Shown here piece by piece: positions 1 through 12,982 of a stretch of DNA of 64,000 nucleotides (position 1 is its first letter; the number at the start of each line of letters is the position of its first letter). The translations under genes were made by a program, and so were the position numbers. The notes below the pieces were generated by a model. The model made no database searches. It saw only the letters and a list, made by a program, of their open reading frames with translations, and had not been told where the DNA came from. Location: NCBI RefSeq assembly GCF_900115705.1, contig NZ_FOXL01000010.1, positions 42,862 to 106,861 on the forward strand, given 5' to 3'. The stretch is from Frateuria terrea (GTDB taxonomy: Bacteria; Pseudomonadota; Gammaproteobacteria; Xanthomonadales; Rhodanobacteraceae).

Positions 1-1094
<1,094 letters not shown>

Positions 1095-1148
1095 GCTTGT
1101 CTCCGGTTCTTTGGGGAACCTGCGCCGGTGCGGGCGAAGGTCCGCATG

Positions 1149-1218
1149 GGTGAGCGCCGTTGCTGCACATGTCCGCCGAGCCTGGCCGTCGCACGACGGT
1201 CGCAGCGCCCCTCGGTGG
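1149..1218 (-). promoter_or_regulatory. SAH riboswitch in the ahcY leader
   Basis: Reading the minus strand, the ahcY leader contains CCGAGGGGCGCTGCGAC, then GCCAGGCTCGG, then AACGGCGCTCA. These are in the order and spacing of the conserved core of the S-adenosylhomocysteine riboswitch. The first and second blocks pair through CCGAG/CTCGG (P1). GAGCG-type pairing between the first and third blocks provides the pseudoknot arm. This class is known to turn on ahcY in Proteobacteria when SAH accumulates. The element ends about 55 nt before the start codon, leaving room for a ligand-dependent alternative structure. Confidence 0.92.
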
Positions 1219-1233
1219 GCACGAAAGGGAGGC

Positions 1234-1239
1234 ATTATA
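1234..1239 (-). promoter_or_regulatory. -10 element of the ahcY promoter
   Basis: A perfect TATAAT on the minus strand lies about 16 bases upstream of the riboswitch 5' boundary, so transcription would begin just before the aptamer. No good -35 hexamer is seen 16-18 bases upstream. Confidence 0.6.
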
Positions 1240-1370
1240 ACGTGCCACCGGCCCCATGCAGGCGCGGCGGCAGGCGCGCGCGACCGTGCACGAAACCCTC
1301 TCGCGCCGTTCATCGTGTTGCACTGCATCATCCTGCGGTAGTCTTCACGGACGCCCACCGGAGGATCCCC

Positions 1371-4115
1371 ATGGAAGCCAGCCGCGACGTCGACTACCTG
1401 CCGCACGACGGTCCCCTGCGCGAGGACGTCGGCAGGCTCGGCCGGCTGGTCGGGCTGATGCTGGCCGAGCAGGGCGGCGAGGCTTTCTTCGAGCGCGTCG
1501 AAGCGGTACGCCAGGCCGCCATTCGGCGTCGCCGCGAAGGCGAACCCGTGGCCGCGCTGTCCGGCGCGCTGGACGATCTGCAAACCGACGAGGCCGAGGC
1601 GCTGGCGCGCGCCTTCGCCACCTACTTCCAGGCGGTGAACACCGCTGAGCGCGTGCACCGCATCCGCCGCCGCCGCGACTACCAGCGCGAAGGCCGCGCG
1701 CCGCAGCCCGAATCGCTGCTGGACGTGCTGGGCCGGCTCAAGGCCGAGGGCGTCGGCGCGGACGAACTGCTGGGCTGGCTCGCGCGGCTGTGGATCGAGC
1801 CGGTGTTCACCGCCCATCCCACCGAGGCGGTGCGCCGCTCGCTGCTGGAGAAGGAGCAGGCGATCGTGCGCGCGCTGGTCGACGGCTTCGACCCGGGCCG
1901 CACGCCGCAGGAGCGGGCCGAGGACGAGGACCGCATCTACATGGCGCTCTCCACCGGTTGGCAGACCGCCGAGGCCTCGCCGGTGCGGCCGACCGTGCAG
2001 GACGAGCACCACCACGTCGGCTTCTACCTGGCCAATCCGATCTACCGCATCGTGCCGGCACTGTACGAGTCGCTCGCCGACGCACTGCAGTCGGTCTATG
2101 GCGTAGCCACGCCGTTGCCGCGCCTGCTCGGCTTCGCCAGCTGGGTCGGCGGCGACATGGACGGCAATCCCAACGTTGGCGCGGACACCATCGCCGCCAG
2201 TCTGGCCACCCAGCGCGCGCACGTGCTGGAGCACTACGTCTCCGACGTGGCCGGGCTGGCGCGGCTGCTCAGCCAGACCGAGGGGCGGGTGGCGGTCGAT
2301 GCGCAGCTCGCCGCGCGCCTGGCCGATTACCGCGAACGTTTCCCGCAGGCCGCCGCGCGCATCCGGCCGCGCCATGCCGACATGCCCTACCGCTGCCTGC
2401 TCACCCTGATCGGCGCGCGGCTGGAGGCGACCGGGGAGAACGATCACGCCGAAGGCTATGCCTCGCCTGCGGAACTGCTCGACGACCTGCAGCTGATCGA
2501 CCGCAGCCTGCTCGCCCACCGCGGCCTGCATGCCGGTGCCTATGCCGTGCGCCGGCTGATCTGGCGCGTGCGCACTTTCGGTTTCCACCTGGCGCGGCTG
2601 GACGTGCGGCAGGACTCGCGCGTGCATGACGATGCGCTGGCCGCGCTGCTGGGCGACGACGCATGGCCCGACCAGCCGGCGGAGGAGCGCGCACGGCAGC
2701 TGTCCGCCTATGCGGCGGGCCAGGCGCGCTTCGCGATCGGCCACGCCGAAGTGGTGACCGGCCTCTACGACGTGTTCGTCACCCTGGGCGATGCGCGCCG
2801 GCGCTACGGCAACGACGCGATCGGGCTCTATGTCATCAGCATGGCCCGCTCGGCGGCTGACGTGCTCGCCGTGCTGGCCCTGGCACGCTATGGCGGCCTG
2901 GTGGCGCCCGTCGCGTCATCCCGTGTTTCGCCGGGCGACGAAACTGGCAGCTCGGTACCGCTCGACATCGCGCCGTTGTTCGAAACCATCGACGATCTTG
3001 TCCATGCGCCAGCCACGTTGCAGGCGCTGCTCGGCGACCCGGTCTACCGGGCGCACCTGCAATCGCGCGGCGACCGCCAGTGGGTGATGCTCGGCTACTC
3101 CGACAGCGGCAAGGACGGCGGCACGCTGGCCTCGCGCTGGGCGCTGCAACGCGCCCAGGTCGAACTGCTGGAGGTGGCGAAGGACGTCGGCATTCGCCTG
3201 GTCTTCTTCCACGGCCGCGGCGGCTCTGCCAGCCGCGGCGGCGGCCGCATGGCGCCGGCGCTGATGTCCTCGCCGCGCGGCTCGGTCGCCGGCGTGCTGC
3301 GCGTGACCGAGCAGGGTGAGGTGATCCACCGCAAGTACGGCATCCGCGCACTGGCCTTGCGCAATCTCGAGCAAACGGCAAGCGCCGTGCTGCGCGCGTC
3401 GCTGCGCCCGCGCGAGGAGGAACCGCGCGAAGCAGCCTGGCGTGAGCGCATGGAGGTGCTCGCCGCGTACAGCCGCCGGCACTACCGCGCACTGGTCGAT
3501 CGCGAGGGCTTCGTCGATTATTTCCGCAGTGCCACGCCGATCGACGTGGTCGAGCGCATGACCCTCGGCTCGCGCCCGGCCAGCCGCCGCAGCATGCGCG
3601 GCGTGCAGGACCTGCGCGCGATTCCCTGGGTATTCGCCTGGACCCAGTGCCGCTCGATCATCACCGGCTGGTACGGGCTGGGCAGCGCGCTGGAGCAGGG
3701 CGCCGCCGACTTCGGTGAACCGGGGCTCATCGAGATGGCGCGCGACTGGCCGTTCCTCGCCAATGCGCTGGACGACGTGGCGATGGTGCTGGCCAAATGC
3801 GACCTGGACATCGCCGAGGCCTTCTCGCGCCTGGCCGGCGACCTGCACGCGCCGTTCTTCGCGTCGATCGGCGAGGAATTCGAGCGCACCCGCCGCTGGC
3901 TGCTCAAGCTCAAGGGCGACGACACGTTGCTGGCCGACAACCCGCGCCTGGCGGTCTCGATCCGCCTGCGCAATCCCTACGTCGATCCCATGAGCCTGTT
4001 GACCGTCGACCTGCTCGAGCGCTGGCGCGCCGGCGGCAGCCAGGACGAGGCGCTGCTGCGCGCGCTGGTCGCCTGCGTCAACGGTGTTTCGCAAGGCTTG
4101 CAGAACACCGGTTGA
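1371..4115 (+). CDS. ppc: Phosphoenolpyruvate carboxylase
   Basis: Anaplerotic enzyme that fixes bicarbonate onto PEP to give oxaloacetate. The product is 914 residues (E. coli enzyme 883). The catalytic histidine is in FTAHPTEAV (His149). Further family motifs are [37 protein letters not shown] (lysine near 581), [37 protein letters not shown] and the invariant C-terminal NTG. The start ATG at 1371 is preceded by GGAGG at 1360-1364. The open frame continues far upstream, but only opposite ahcY and the riboswitch, so that part is not coding. A non-consensus stretch near residues 516-530 ([13 protein letters not shown]) precedes PLFETIDDL. The gene is divergent from ahcY, and a histidine-kinase remnant directly follows its stop. 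Confidence 0.97.
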   Translation: MEASRDVDYLPHDGPLREDVGRLGRLVGLMLAEQGGEAFFERVEAVRQAAIRRRREGEPVAALSGALDDLQTDEAEALARAFATYFQAVNTAERVHRIRRRRDYQREGRAPQPESLLDVLGRLKAEGVGADELLGWLARLWIEPVFTAHPTEAVRRSLLEKEQAIVRALVDGFDPGRTPQERAEDEDRIYMALSTGWQTAEASPVRPTVQDEHHHVGFYLANPIYRIVPALYESLADALQSVYGVATPLPRLLGFASWVGGDMDGNPNVGADTIAASLATQRAHVLEHYVSDVAGLARLLSQTEGRVAVDAQLAARLADYRERFPQAAARIRPRHADMPYRCLLTLIGARLEATGENDHAEGYASPAELLDDLQLIDRSLLAHRGLHAGAYAVRRLIWRVRTFGFHLARLDVRQDSRVHDDALAALLGDDAWPDQPAEERARQLSAYAAGQARFAIGHAEVVTGLYDVFVTLGDARRRYGNDAIGLYVISMARSAADVLAVLALARYGGLVAPVASSRVSPGDETGSSVPLDIAPLFETIDDLVHAPATLQALLGDPVYRAHLQSRGDRQWVMLGYSDSGKDGGTLASRWALQRAQVELLEVAKDVGIRLVFFHGRGGSASRGGGRMAPALMSSPRGSVAGVLRVTEQGEVIHRKYGIRALALRNLEQTASAVLRASLRPREEEPREAAWRERMEVLAAYSRRHYRALVDREGFVDYFRSATPIDVVERMTLGSRPASRRSMRGVQDLRAIPWVFAWTQCRSIITGWYGLGSALEQGAADFGEPGLIEMARDWPFLANALDDVAMVLAKCDLDIAEAFSRLAGDLHAPFFASIGEEFERTRRWLLKLKGDDTLLADNPRLAVSIRLRNPYVDPMSLLTVDLLERWRAGGSQDEALLRALVACVNGVSQGLQNTG

Positions 4116-4124
4116 GCCTGCGCC

Positions 4125-4292
4125 AGCGACAATCTGTTCGTCCCGTTTTTCACCACCAAGCCGGGTGGTTCCGGCATCGGCCTGGCACTGGCACGGCAGA
4201 TTGCCGAGGCGCACGACGGCGGGGTTGCATTGACGGTGCGCAGCGATGGCCAGCCAGGCGCGCTGGCGTGCCTGTGGCTGCCGCTGGGCTGA
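4125..4292 (+). pseudogene. Remnant of a sensor histidine kinase (C-terminal ATPase end only)
   Basis: The frame directly following the ppc stop reads SDNLFVPFFTTKPGGSG, then IGLALARQIAEAHDGG, and ends LACLWLPLG before TGA at 4290-4292. This is the F-box/G2-box end of a HATPase_c domain, closest in style to NtrY-like PAS-containing kinases with FFTTKPGGSGIGL. The N and G1 boxes, the phospho-accepting histidine and any sensor region are absent, and there is no start codon of its own. By coincidence the remnant is in the same frame as ppc. It is read here as the 3' end of a deleted kinase gene, not a functional gene. Confidence 0.8.
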
Positions 4293-4432
4293 AAATCGGC
4301 TGAAACCGGGCTTCTGCGTCCTCTCCCCTTCGGGGGAGCGTTGGGTGAGGCGCCGGGGGCTCGCGGGGAAGTCGAGCTTTGCGCTCTACGAAACGCACAC
4401 GCAGGCCTGCGGGTGGGATCTTTCGCAAGAGC

Positions 4433-4470
4433 GGCCCCTCACTCCAGCCCTCTCCCCGGGGTGGAGAGGG
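4433..4470. repeat. Palindromic intergenic repeat, copy A
   Basis: Contains GGCCCCTCACTCC followed by the inverted repeat CCCTCTCCCC/GGAGAGGG. A near-identical element occurs at 48490-48530. A related CTCTCCCC..GGGGGAG and GTGAGG stretch lies upstream at about 4320-4350. The position between the ppc/kinase remnant and the 3' end of uup is typical for REP-like elements of this order. Confidence 0.65.
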
Positions 4471-4538
4471 AGCAAAGGCGTGGGAGTGCAAGGCTCAGTT
4501 TGACCCCCCTCTGGAAAGAGGGAGCAAAGGCTGGAGGC

Positions 4539-6431
4539 TCAGCCCTCCAGTTCGCTCCAGCGCGAGTAGGCGCTGTCGAGTTCGGACTGCAACCGGGCGA
4601 GCGCTTCATTGGCCTGCACGATGGCCGCGCCATCCTGCTGAAAGAAGGAAGGCTCGTTCATGGCCGCGCTGCGCTCGCCGATCTGCGTTTCGAGTTGCTC
4701 GATGCGCAGCGGCAGCTGCTCCAGCTCGCGCTGGTCCTTAAAGCTCAGCTTGCGCTTGGCCGGGGCAGCTGCGGGCGCGGGCGCCGGAGCTGGAGCCGCG
4801 ACCGGCGCGGATGGGCTCTTCGCCGCGGCAGGCACCGGCGTGGCGGGCCGCTGGCGCAGCCAGTCGCTGTAGCCGCCGACGTATTCGCCGATCTGGCCAT
4901 CGCCCTCCAGCACCAGCGTGCTGGTCACCACGTTGTCGAGGAAGGCGCGGTCATGCGAGACCAGCAGCAGAGTGCCCGTGTAGTCGGTCAGCAACTCCTC
5001 GAGCAGCTCCAGCGTCTCGACGTCCAGGTCGTTGGTCGGTTCGTCCATGACCAGCAGATTTGACGGCTGTGCGAAAAGCTTGGCCAGCAGCAGGCGGTTG
5101 CGTTCGCCGCCGGAGAGCCGGGTGATCGGGGCGCGCGCCCGCTCGGGCGAGAACAGGAAATCCTGCAGGTAGCCGATCACGTGCTTGCGCTGCCCGCCGA
5201 GCTCGATGTACTCGCGGCCCTGCGCCACGTTGTCCAGTGCGTTGAGCCGCTCGTCCAGCTGCACCCGATGCTGATCGAAATACGCAATCTGGATGCCGGT
5301 GCCGAGCTCCACCGTGCCGCGCTCGGGGATGAGTTCGCCGAGCATGATCTTCAGCAGCGTGCTCTTGCCTGCGCCGTTGGGGCCGATGATGCCGATGCGG
5401 TCGCCGCGCATGACGGTGGTGGAGAAATCGTCGATCAGCACACGCCCGCCATAGGCCTGGTGCACATGGTCGAGCTCGATCACCTTCTTGCCCGACGCCT
5501 GCGCGCTGGCCAGTGTCATCTTCGCGTTGCCGACCAGCTCGCGCCGTTCGGCACGCTCGCGGCGCAGCGCCTTCAACGCGCGCACGCGGCCTTCGTTGCG
5601 GGTTCGCCGGGCCTTGATGCCCTGGCGGATCCACACTTCCTCCTGCGCCAGCTTCTTGTCGAACAGCGCGTTGGCCTGGGCCTCGGCGTGCAGACGCTCC
5701 TCGCGCCGGCGCAGGTAGTTGTCGTAGTCGCCGGGCCAGTCGGTGAGCGCGCCGCGGTCGATCTCGACGATGCGGGTGGCCAGCGCGCGCAGGAAGCTGC
5801 GGTCGTGGGTGACGAACACGATCGAGCCGTCGAAGGACTTCAGGAACCCCTCGAGCCAGCCGATCGCCTCGATGTCCAGATGATTGGTCGGTTCGTCCAG
5901 CAACAGCACGTCCGGCTTCTGCACCAGCGCCTGCGCCAGCAGCACGCGGCGCTTCATGCCGCCGGACAGCGCGGCGAAATCGGTTTCGCCGGGCAACTCC
6001 AGGCGCACCAGCACCTCGTTCACCCGGCGGTCAAGGTCCCAGCCCTGCCGTGTCTCGATCTCGTGCTGCACCTCGCCCAGCACTGCGAACGAGTCGTCCG
6101 AGTGCAGGCCGGCGGCCAGCAAATGGTGGTAGCGCCCCAGCAGCCGCCCCAGGTCGCCCAGCCCTTCGGACACCACATCGAACACCGAGCCGGCGGTCGA
6201 CTGCGGCACTTCCTGCGCCATCCGCGCCACGATGACGCCGTTCTGCACCCTCACTTCACCATCGTCGGGTTGCAATTGACCGGCGATCAACTTCATCAGA
6301 GTGGATTTCCCCTCGCCATTGCGGCCGACGACGCAGACGCGTTCGCCGCGCTCGATCGACAGGTCGACATCGGCAAGCAGAAGGGGGCCGCCGATGCTGA
6401 AATCGACGCGCTGCAATTGGATCAGGGACAT
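4539..6431 (-). CDS. uup: ABC-F family ATPase Uup
   Basis: Soluble ABC-F protein of 630 residues with two ATPase domains and no membrane segments. Domain 1 has Walker A GRNGEGKST (36-44), signature LSGGMKRRVLLAQAL and Walker B VLLLDEPTNHLD. Domain 2 has GPNGAGKST, LSGGERNRLLLAKLF and LLVMDEPTNDLD. An Ala/Pro linker leads into the C-terminal coiled coil that distinguishes Uup from EttA and YbiT. Uup proteins act on ribosomes or structured DNA; the exact role is still debated. The ATG at 6431 gives the usual MSLIQL start. The 3' end lies beside the palindromic repeat at 4433. Confidence 0.9.
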   Translation of the reverse strand: MSLIQLQRVDFSIGGPLLLADVDLSIERGERVCVVGRNGEGKSTLMKLIAGQLQPDDGEVRVQNGVIVARMAQEVPQSTAGSVFDVVSEGLGDLGRLLGRYHHLLAAGLHSDDSFAVLGEVQHEIETRQGWDLDRRVNEVLVRLELPGETDFAALSGGMKRRVLLAQALVQKPDVLLLDEPTNHLDIEAIGWLEGFLKSFDGSIVFVTHDRSFLRALATRIVEIDRGALTDWPGDYDNYLRRREERLHAEAQANALFDKKLAQEEVWIRQGIKARRTRNEGRVRALKALRRERAERRELVGNAKMTLASAQASGKKVIELDHVHQAYGGRVLIDDFSTTVMRGDRIGIIGPNGAGKSTLLKIMLGELIPERGTVELGTGIQIAYFDQHRVQLDERLNALDNVAQGREYIELGGQRKHVIGYLQDFLFSPERARAPITRLSGGERNRLLLAKLFAQPSNLLVMDEPTNDLDVETLELLEELLTDYTGTLLLVSHDRAFLDNVVTSTLVLEGDGQIGEYVGGYSDWLRQRPATPVPAAAKSPSAPVAAPAPAPAPAAAPAKRKLSFKDQRELEQLPLRIEQLETQIGERSAAMNEPSFFQQDGAAIVQANEALARLQSELDSAYSRWSELEG

Positions 6432-6435
6432 CCGC

Positions 6436-6516
6436 CGATTCTAGCCGATACGTTCTAGACGATATGTTCTAGACGATACGTACCTGGCGATACGGTCGAG
6501 CGGATACGTTCCAGCG
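6436..6516. repeat. Degenerate tandem repeat, about five 14-15 bp units
   Basis: Between the divergent uup and glycosyltransferase genes, the unit CGATACGTTCTAGA recurs. Units are at 6446-6459, 6460-6473 (CGATATGTTCTAGA), 6474-6487 (CGATACGTACCTGG), 6488-6502 (CGATACGGTCGAGCG) and 6503-6516 (GATACGTTCCAGCG), with a short partial copy at 6436-6445. The array covers most of the promoter-bearing gap, so it could be a multi-site binding region or slipped-strand DNA. Confidence 0.75.
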
Positions 6517-6582
6517 GACTGCGGCGCGCACAGTCTTTTAACGCGCCCGCCACCTCGGAGGCTTCGGGCGCCGAGGATATTC

Positions 6583-7659
6583 ATGCGCATTGCCCAGATC
6601 GCCCCCCTTTGCGAGTCCGTGCCGCCACGGCTTTATGGCGGCACCGAACGCATCGTCGCCTGGCTCACCGACACCCTGGTCGAGCTCGGTCACGACGTCA
6701 CCCTTTTCTCCAGCGCCGATGCGCGCACGCGTGCCGAACTGGTGGCGGTGCGCGACCAGGCAATCCGCCTCGACCCGGTGCAGCAGAAATCCGAGCTGGC
6801 CGCGCACTTGTCGATGCTGCAGGAAGTGCGCCGCCGCGCCGACGAGTTCGACGTGCTGCATTTCCACGTCGACATGCTGCATTTCCCGATGTTCGAGGAT
6901 TGCGCCGGGCGCACGCTGACGACCCTGCACGGCCGGCTCGACCTGAAGGATCTCGGCGAGGTGTACCGGCGCTGGCCCCACTATCCGCTGGTGTCGATCT
7001 CGCACGACCAGCGCCAGCCGCTGCACTTCGCCAACTGGGCGGGCACCGTGCACCATGGCCTGCCCGAGAGCCTGCACCGCCCGCATCCGCGGCCGTCCGG
7101 GGGCTACCTGGCCTTCCTCGGGCGCATATCGCCGGAGAAGCGGCCCGACCGTGCCATCGCGATCGCGCGCTTGAGCGGCATGCCGCTGAAGATCGCGGCC
7201 AAGGTCGACCTGGCCGACCGCGCCTATTTCCGCGAGGAAATCGAGCCTCTGCTGGACGATCCGCTGGTGGAATTCATCGGCGAGATCGGCGAGGCCGACA
7301 AGGAGCGCTTCCTGGGCAATGCGGCGGCGCTGCTGTTCCCGATCGACTGGCCCGAACCCTTCGGCCTGGTGATGATCGAGGCGATGGCCTGCAGCACCCC
7401 GGTGATCGCCTGGAACTGCGGTGCGGTGCCGGAGGTGATCGACGAGGGCATCAGCGGCTTCATCGTCGGCAGCGAGGCCGAGGCGGTGCAGGCGGTGCGG
7501 CGACTGCCACAGGTCGACCGCCATCAGGTACGTGCCGCGTTCGAGCGGCGCTTCTCGGCCGAAATCATGGCCAGCAACTATGTGGATCTCTACGAACGAC
7601 GTTGCCGCGTCGCGCCGGCGCTGCCGGCCTGGCCGGTGGCCCGGGAGGCGACACGATGA
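6583..7659 (+). CDS. Glycosyltransferase family 4 protein
   Basis: A 358-residue GT-B fold glycosyltransferase. The N-terminal domain starts MRIAQIAPLCESVPPRLYGGTERIV, with the nucleotide-sugar-facing glycine loop YGGTE. The C-terminal GT1-type domain has FLGRISPEKRPDRAI and the EPFGLVMIEAMACSTPVIA motif with its two glutamates. It has no signal peptide or membrane segment, so it is cytosolic. GAGGAT lies upstream of the ATG. The stop overlaps the start of the next gene (ATGA), so it is coupled to a debranching-type glycosidase. The pair suggests handling of an alpha-glucan or related glucoside, but donor and acceptor cannot be read from the sequence. Confidence 0.85.
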   Translation: MRIAQIAPLCESVPPRLYGGTERIVAWLTDTLVELGHDVTLFSSADARTRAELVAVRDQAIRLDPVQQKSELAAHLSMLQEVRRRADEFDVLHFHVDMLHFPMFEDCAGRTLTTLHGRLDLKDLGEVYRRWPHYPLVSISHDQRQPLHFANWAGTVHHGLPESLHRPHPRPSGGYLAFLGRISPEKRPDRAIAIARLSGMPLKIAAKVDLADRAYFREEIEPLLDDPLVEFIGEIGEADKERFLGNAAALLFPIDWPEPFGLVMIEAMACSTPVIAWNCGAVPEVIDEGISGFIVGSEAEAVQAVRRLPQVDRHQVRAAFERRFSAEIMASNYVDLYERRCRVAPALPAWPVAREATR

Positions 7660-9788
7660 GCGAAGCGACGCAGGACGACGAAACCCCTTCGGCCGGCACC
7701 TCACGCGGGCAGTACTCGTTGAAGTCCGGCGATACTTTCGTCGTCTGCGACGCCTACGGCGATATCCGCGGCGATGCCAGTGGCCTGTTCCACAACGACA
7801 CGCGCATGCTGTCGCACTTCACCCTGGACCTGGGCGGCAAACCGCCCTCGCTGCTCAGCGCCGCGATCAGCCACGACAACGTGCTGTTCACCGCCAACCT
7901 CTCCAACAAGCCATTGCCGCCGATGGGCGAGCGCGCCACGCCGCAGGGCGTGATCCACCTGCAGCGCATGCGCTTTCTATGGGACGCGCGCCTGTACGAG
8001 CGCATCGCCTGCGTCAACTACGGCGACAGCGAGGTGCAGGTGACGCTGGCGCTGCGCTTCGGTGCCGACTTCCGCGACATCTTCGAGGTGCGCGGCACGT
8101 CGCGGAAGAAGCGCGGCACGTTGCACGAACCGAAGGTCGGCGAAACGTCGGTGGCGCTGCGCTACGACGGCCTGGACGGGGTCACGCGCTGTTCGGTGAT
8201 CTGCCTGTCCACGTTGCCGGACCGGCTGGACGGTGATTCGGCCGAACTCAGGCTGGTGCTGCCGCGCCTGAGCAACACCGAGCTCTATGTCGAAATCGGC
8301 CCGGATCACGCGCAACCCAGCCGCGAGCGCTTCCGCGCCGCCGCCGCCAAGGCACGCCGGGCGATGCGCCGGCGCCGCGGCCATGGGGCTCGCCCACGCA
8401 GCAATGCGCGGCTGTTCAACGCCTGGCTGGAGCGCTCGCGCGCGGACATCGCCTTGCTGGTCAGCGAATTCCCCACCGGGCCGTACCCTTGCGCAGGCAT
8501 TCCCTGGTTCGCCACGCCGTTCGGGCGCGACGGCATCATCACGGCGATGCAGCTGCTGTGGCTGGACGCCAGCCTGGCGCGTGGCGTGCTCGGCTACCTC
8601 GCCGAGCACCAGGCACACGAGACCTCGGCCTTCCGCGATTCGGCGCCGGGCAAAATCATGCACGAGACGCGCAAAAGCGAAATGGCCGAGCTCGGCGAGG
8701 TGCCGTTCGGCCGCTACTACGGCGGCGTCGACACCACGCCGCTGTACGTGATGCTCGCCGGTGCCTATGCCGAGCGCACCGGCGACGAAGTGTTCATCGA
8801 CAAGCTTTGGCCTGCGCTCACTGCCGCGATGGGCTGGATCGAGCGCACCTGCGACAAGGACCCGCACGGCTTCCTTACCTACGCTCAGGGCGAGAAGGGC
8901 GGCCTGCTCAACCAGGGCTGGAAGGACAGCGAGGATTCGGTGTTCCACGCCGACGGCACCATCCCGCCGGCGCCGATCGCGCTGGTGGAAGTGCAGGGTT
9001 ACGTCTATGCCGCGCTGATCGCGATGGCACGGCTGGCCGAGCGGCGGGGCGACGACGACGCCTCGGCGCAGTGGCGCCACCGCGCGCTCGCCATGCGCAA
9101 GGCGGTGGAGGAGCTGTTCTGGGACGAGGAGATGGGCAACTACGGCATCGCCCGCGACGGCAACGACACGCTGTGCCGCGTGCGCGCTTCCAACGCAGGC
9201 CATTTGCTCTATGTCGGCCTGCCCAAGCTGTGGCGAGCGCGGAAGGTGATCCGCCAGTTCCGCTCGGCGCCCTTCGACAGCGGCTGGGGCGTGCGCACCC
9301 TGGCGATGCAACAGGCGCGCTACAACCCGATGTCCTACCACGACGGCTCGGTGTGGCCGCATGACGTGGCCATCTGCGCTGCCGGCATGGCGCACTACGG
9401 CGAGCGGGACGATGCCGTGCGCCTGCTCGGCGAGACCTTCGAGGCGGCCGTGCATTTCGGCATGCGCCTGCCCGAACTTTTCTGCGGCTTTCCCCGCGCC
9501 ACCGGTGAGCCGCCGATCGCCTACCCGGTCGCCTGCCTGCCACAGGCCTGGGCGGCCGGTTCGGTGTTCATGATGCTGCAGGCGTGCCTGGGCGTCACCG
9601 TCGATGGCCGCCGCGGCGAGGTGCGCATCGACCGCCCGAGCCTGCCCGCCGGCGTCGACCGCCTGACCCTGCACAAACTGGACGTGGGCGGCGACAGCAT
9701 CGACCTCGGCTTCGAGCGGATCGGCTCGCGCACCGTGGCATTCCGGGCCGGCGGCTCGGCAGACGTGCGGATCCTGGCCAAGGTCTAG
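7656..9788 (+). CDS. Glycogen-debranching-like glycosidase (amylo-alpha-1,6-glucosidase family)
   Basis: A 710-residue cytosolic protein. The N-terminal domain (about 1-220) resembles the bacterial glycogen-debranching N-terminal domain, with FVVCDAYGDIRG and LFHNDTRMLSHF. The C-terminal part is an (alpha/alpha)6 barrel with GIPWFATPFGRDGIITA, YYGGVDTTPLYVMLAGAYA, NQGWKDSEDSVFHADG and YHDGSVWPHDVAICAAG, where the conserved acidic residues sit. Its ATG (7656) overlaps the preceding TGA, so it is coupled to the GT4 gene. Similar GT4/debranching pairs are known in proteobacteria. Alpha-1,6-glucosidase activity is inferred from the family. Confidence 0.85.
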   Translation: MSEATQDDETPSAGTSRGQYSLKSGDTFVVCDAYGDIRGDASGLFHNDTRMLSHFTLDLGGKPPSLLSAAISHDNVLFTANLSNKPLPPMGERATPQGVIHLQRMRFLWDARLYERIACVNYGDSEVQVTLALRFGADFRDIFEVRGTSRKKRGTLHEPKVGETSVALRYDGLDGVTRCSVICLSTLPDRLDGDSAELRLVLPRLSNTELYVEIGPDHAQPSRERFRAAAAKARRAMRRRRGHGARPRSNARLFNAWLERSRADIALLVSEFPTGPYPCAGIPWFATPFGRDGIITAMQLLWLDASLARGVLGYLAEHQAHETSAFRDSAPGKIMHETRKSEMAELGEVPFGRYYGGVDTTPLYVMLAGAYAERTGDEVFIDKLWPALTAAMGWIERTCDKDPHGFLTYAQGEKGGLLNQGWKDSEDSVFHADGTIPPAPIALVEVQGYVYAALIAMARLAERRGDDDASAQWRHRALAMRKAVEELFWDEEMGNYGIARDGNDTLCRVRASNAGHLLYVGLPKLWRARKVIRQFRSAPFDSGWGVRTLAMQQARYNPMSYHDGSVWPHDVAICAAGMAHYGERDDAVRLLGETFEAAVHFGMRLPELFCGFPRATGEPPIAYPVACLPQAWAAGSVFMMLQACLGVTVDGRRGEVRIDRPSLPAGVDRLTLHKLDVGGDSIDLGFERIGSRTVAFRAGGSADVRILAKV

Positions 9789-9898
9789 CCATCCTGCTCA
9801 AGGGAAGGACCGGGGCCGCTGAAAGCCGCCTTGCGCGCAATGTGATTCCTCCGTGAATTCGGCGCCATAATGGACGTCCGGACCCGGGGGGAGTCGCC

Positions 9899-12757
<2,859 letters not shown>

Positions 12758-12982
12758 TGCGCCCGGGGTGCGTTTCCGCATGCGACGAGGGAAGCCCCCA
12801 CGGGACGCCCCGCCGGTGGTGCGAAGCGAAGCAGTACTTGGAAGCACCCGCCAGGCGGGCTCGACAGGACGCGTTGCACAACCTCGCCACAAAAGGGCGG
12901 AACAACAGCCATTTGCACGACCAACTTATGGCTTTTCGGTGGATATTGAAGCCGGCCTGGATTAAGGTCTGCTCTACGTGAC

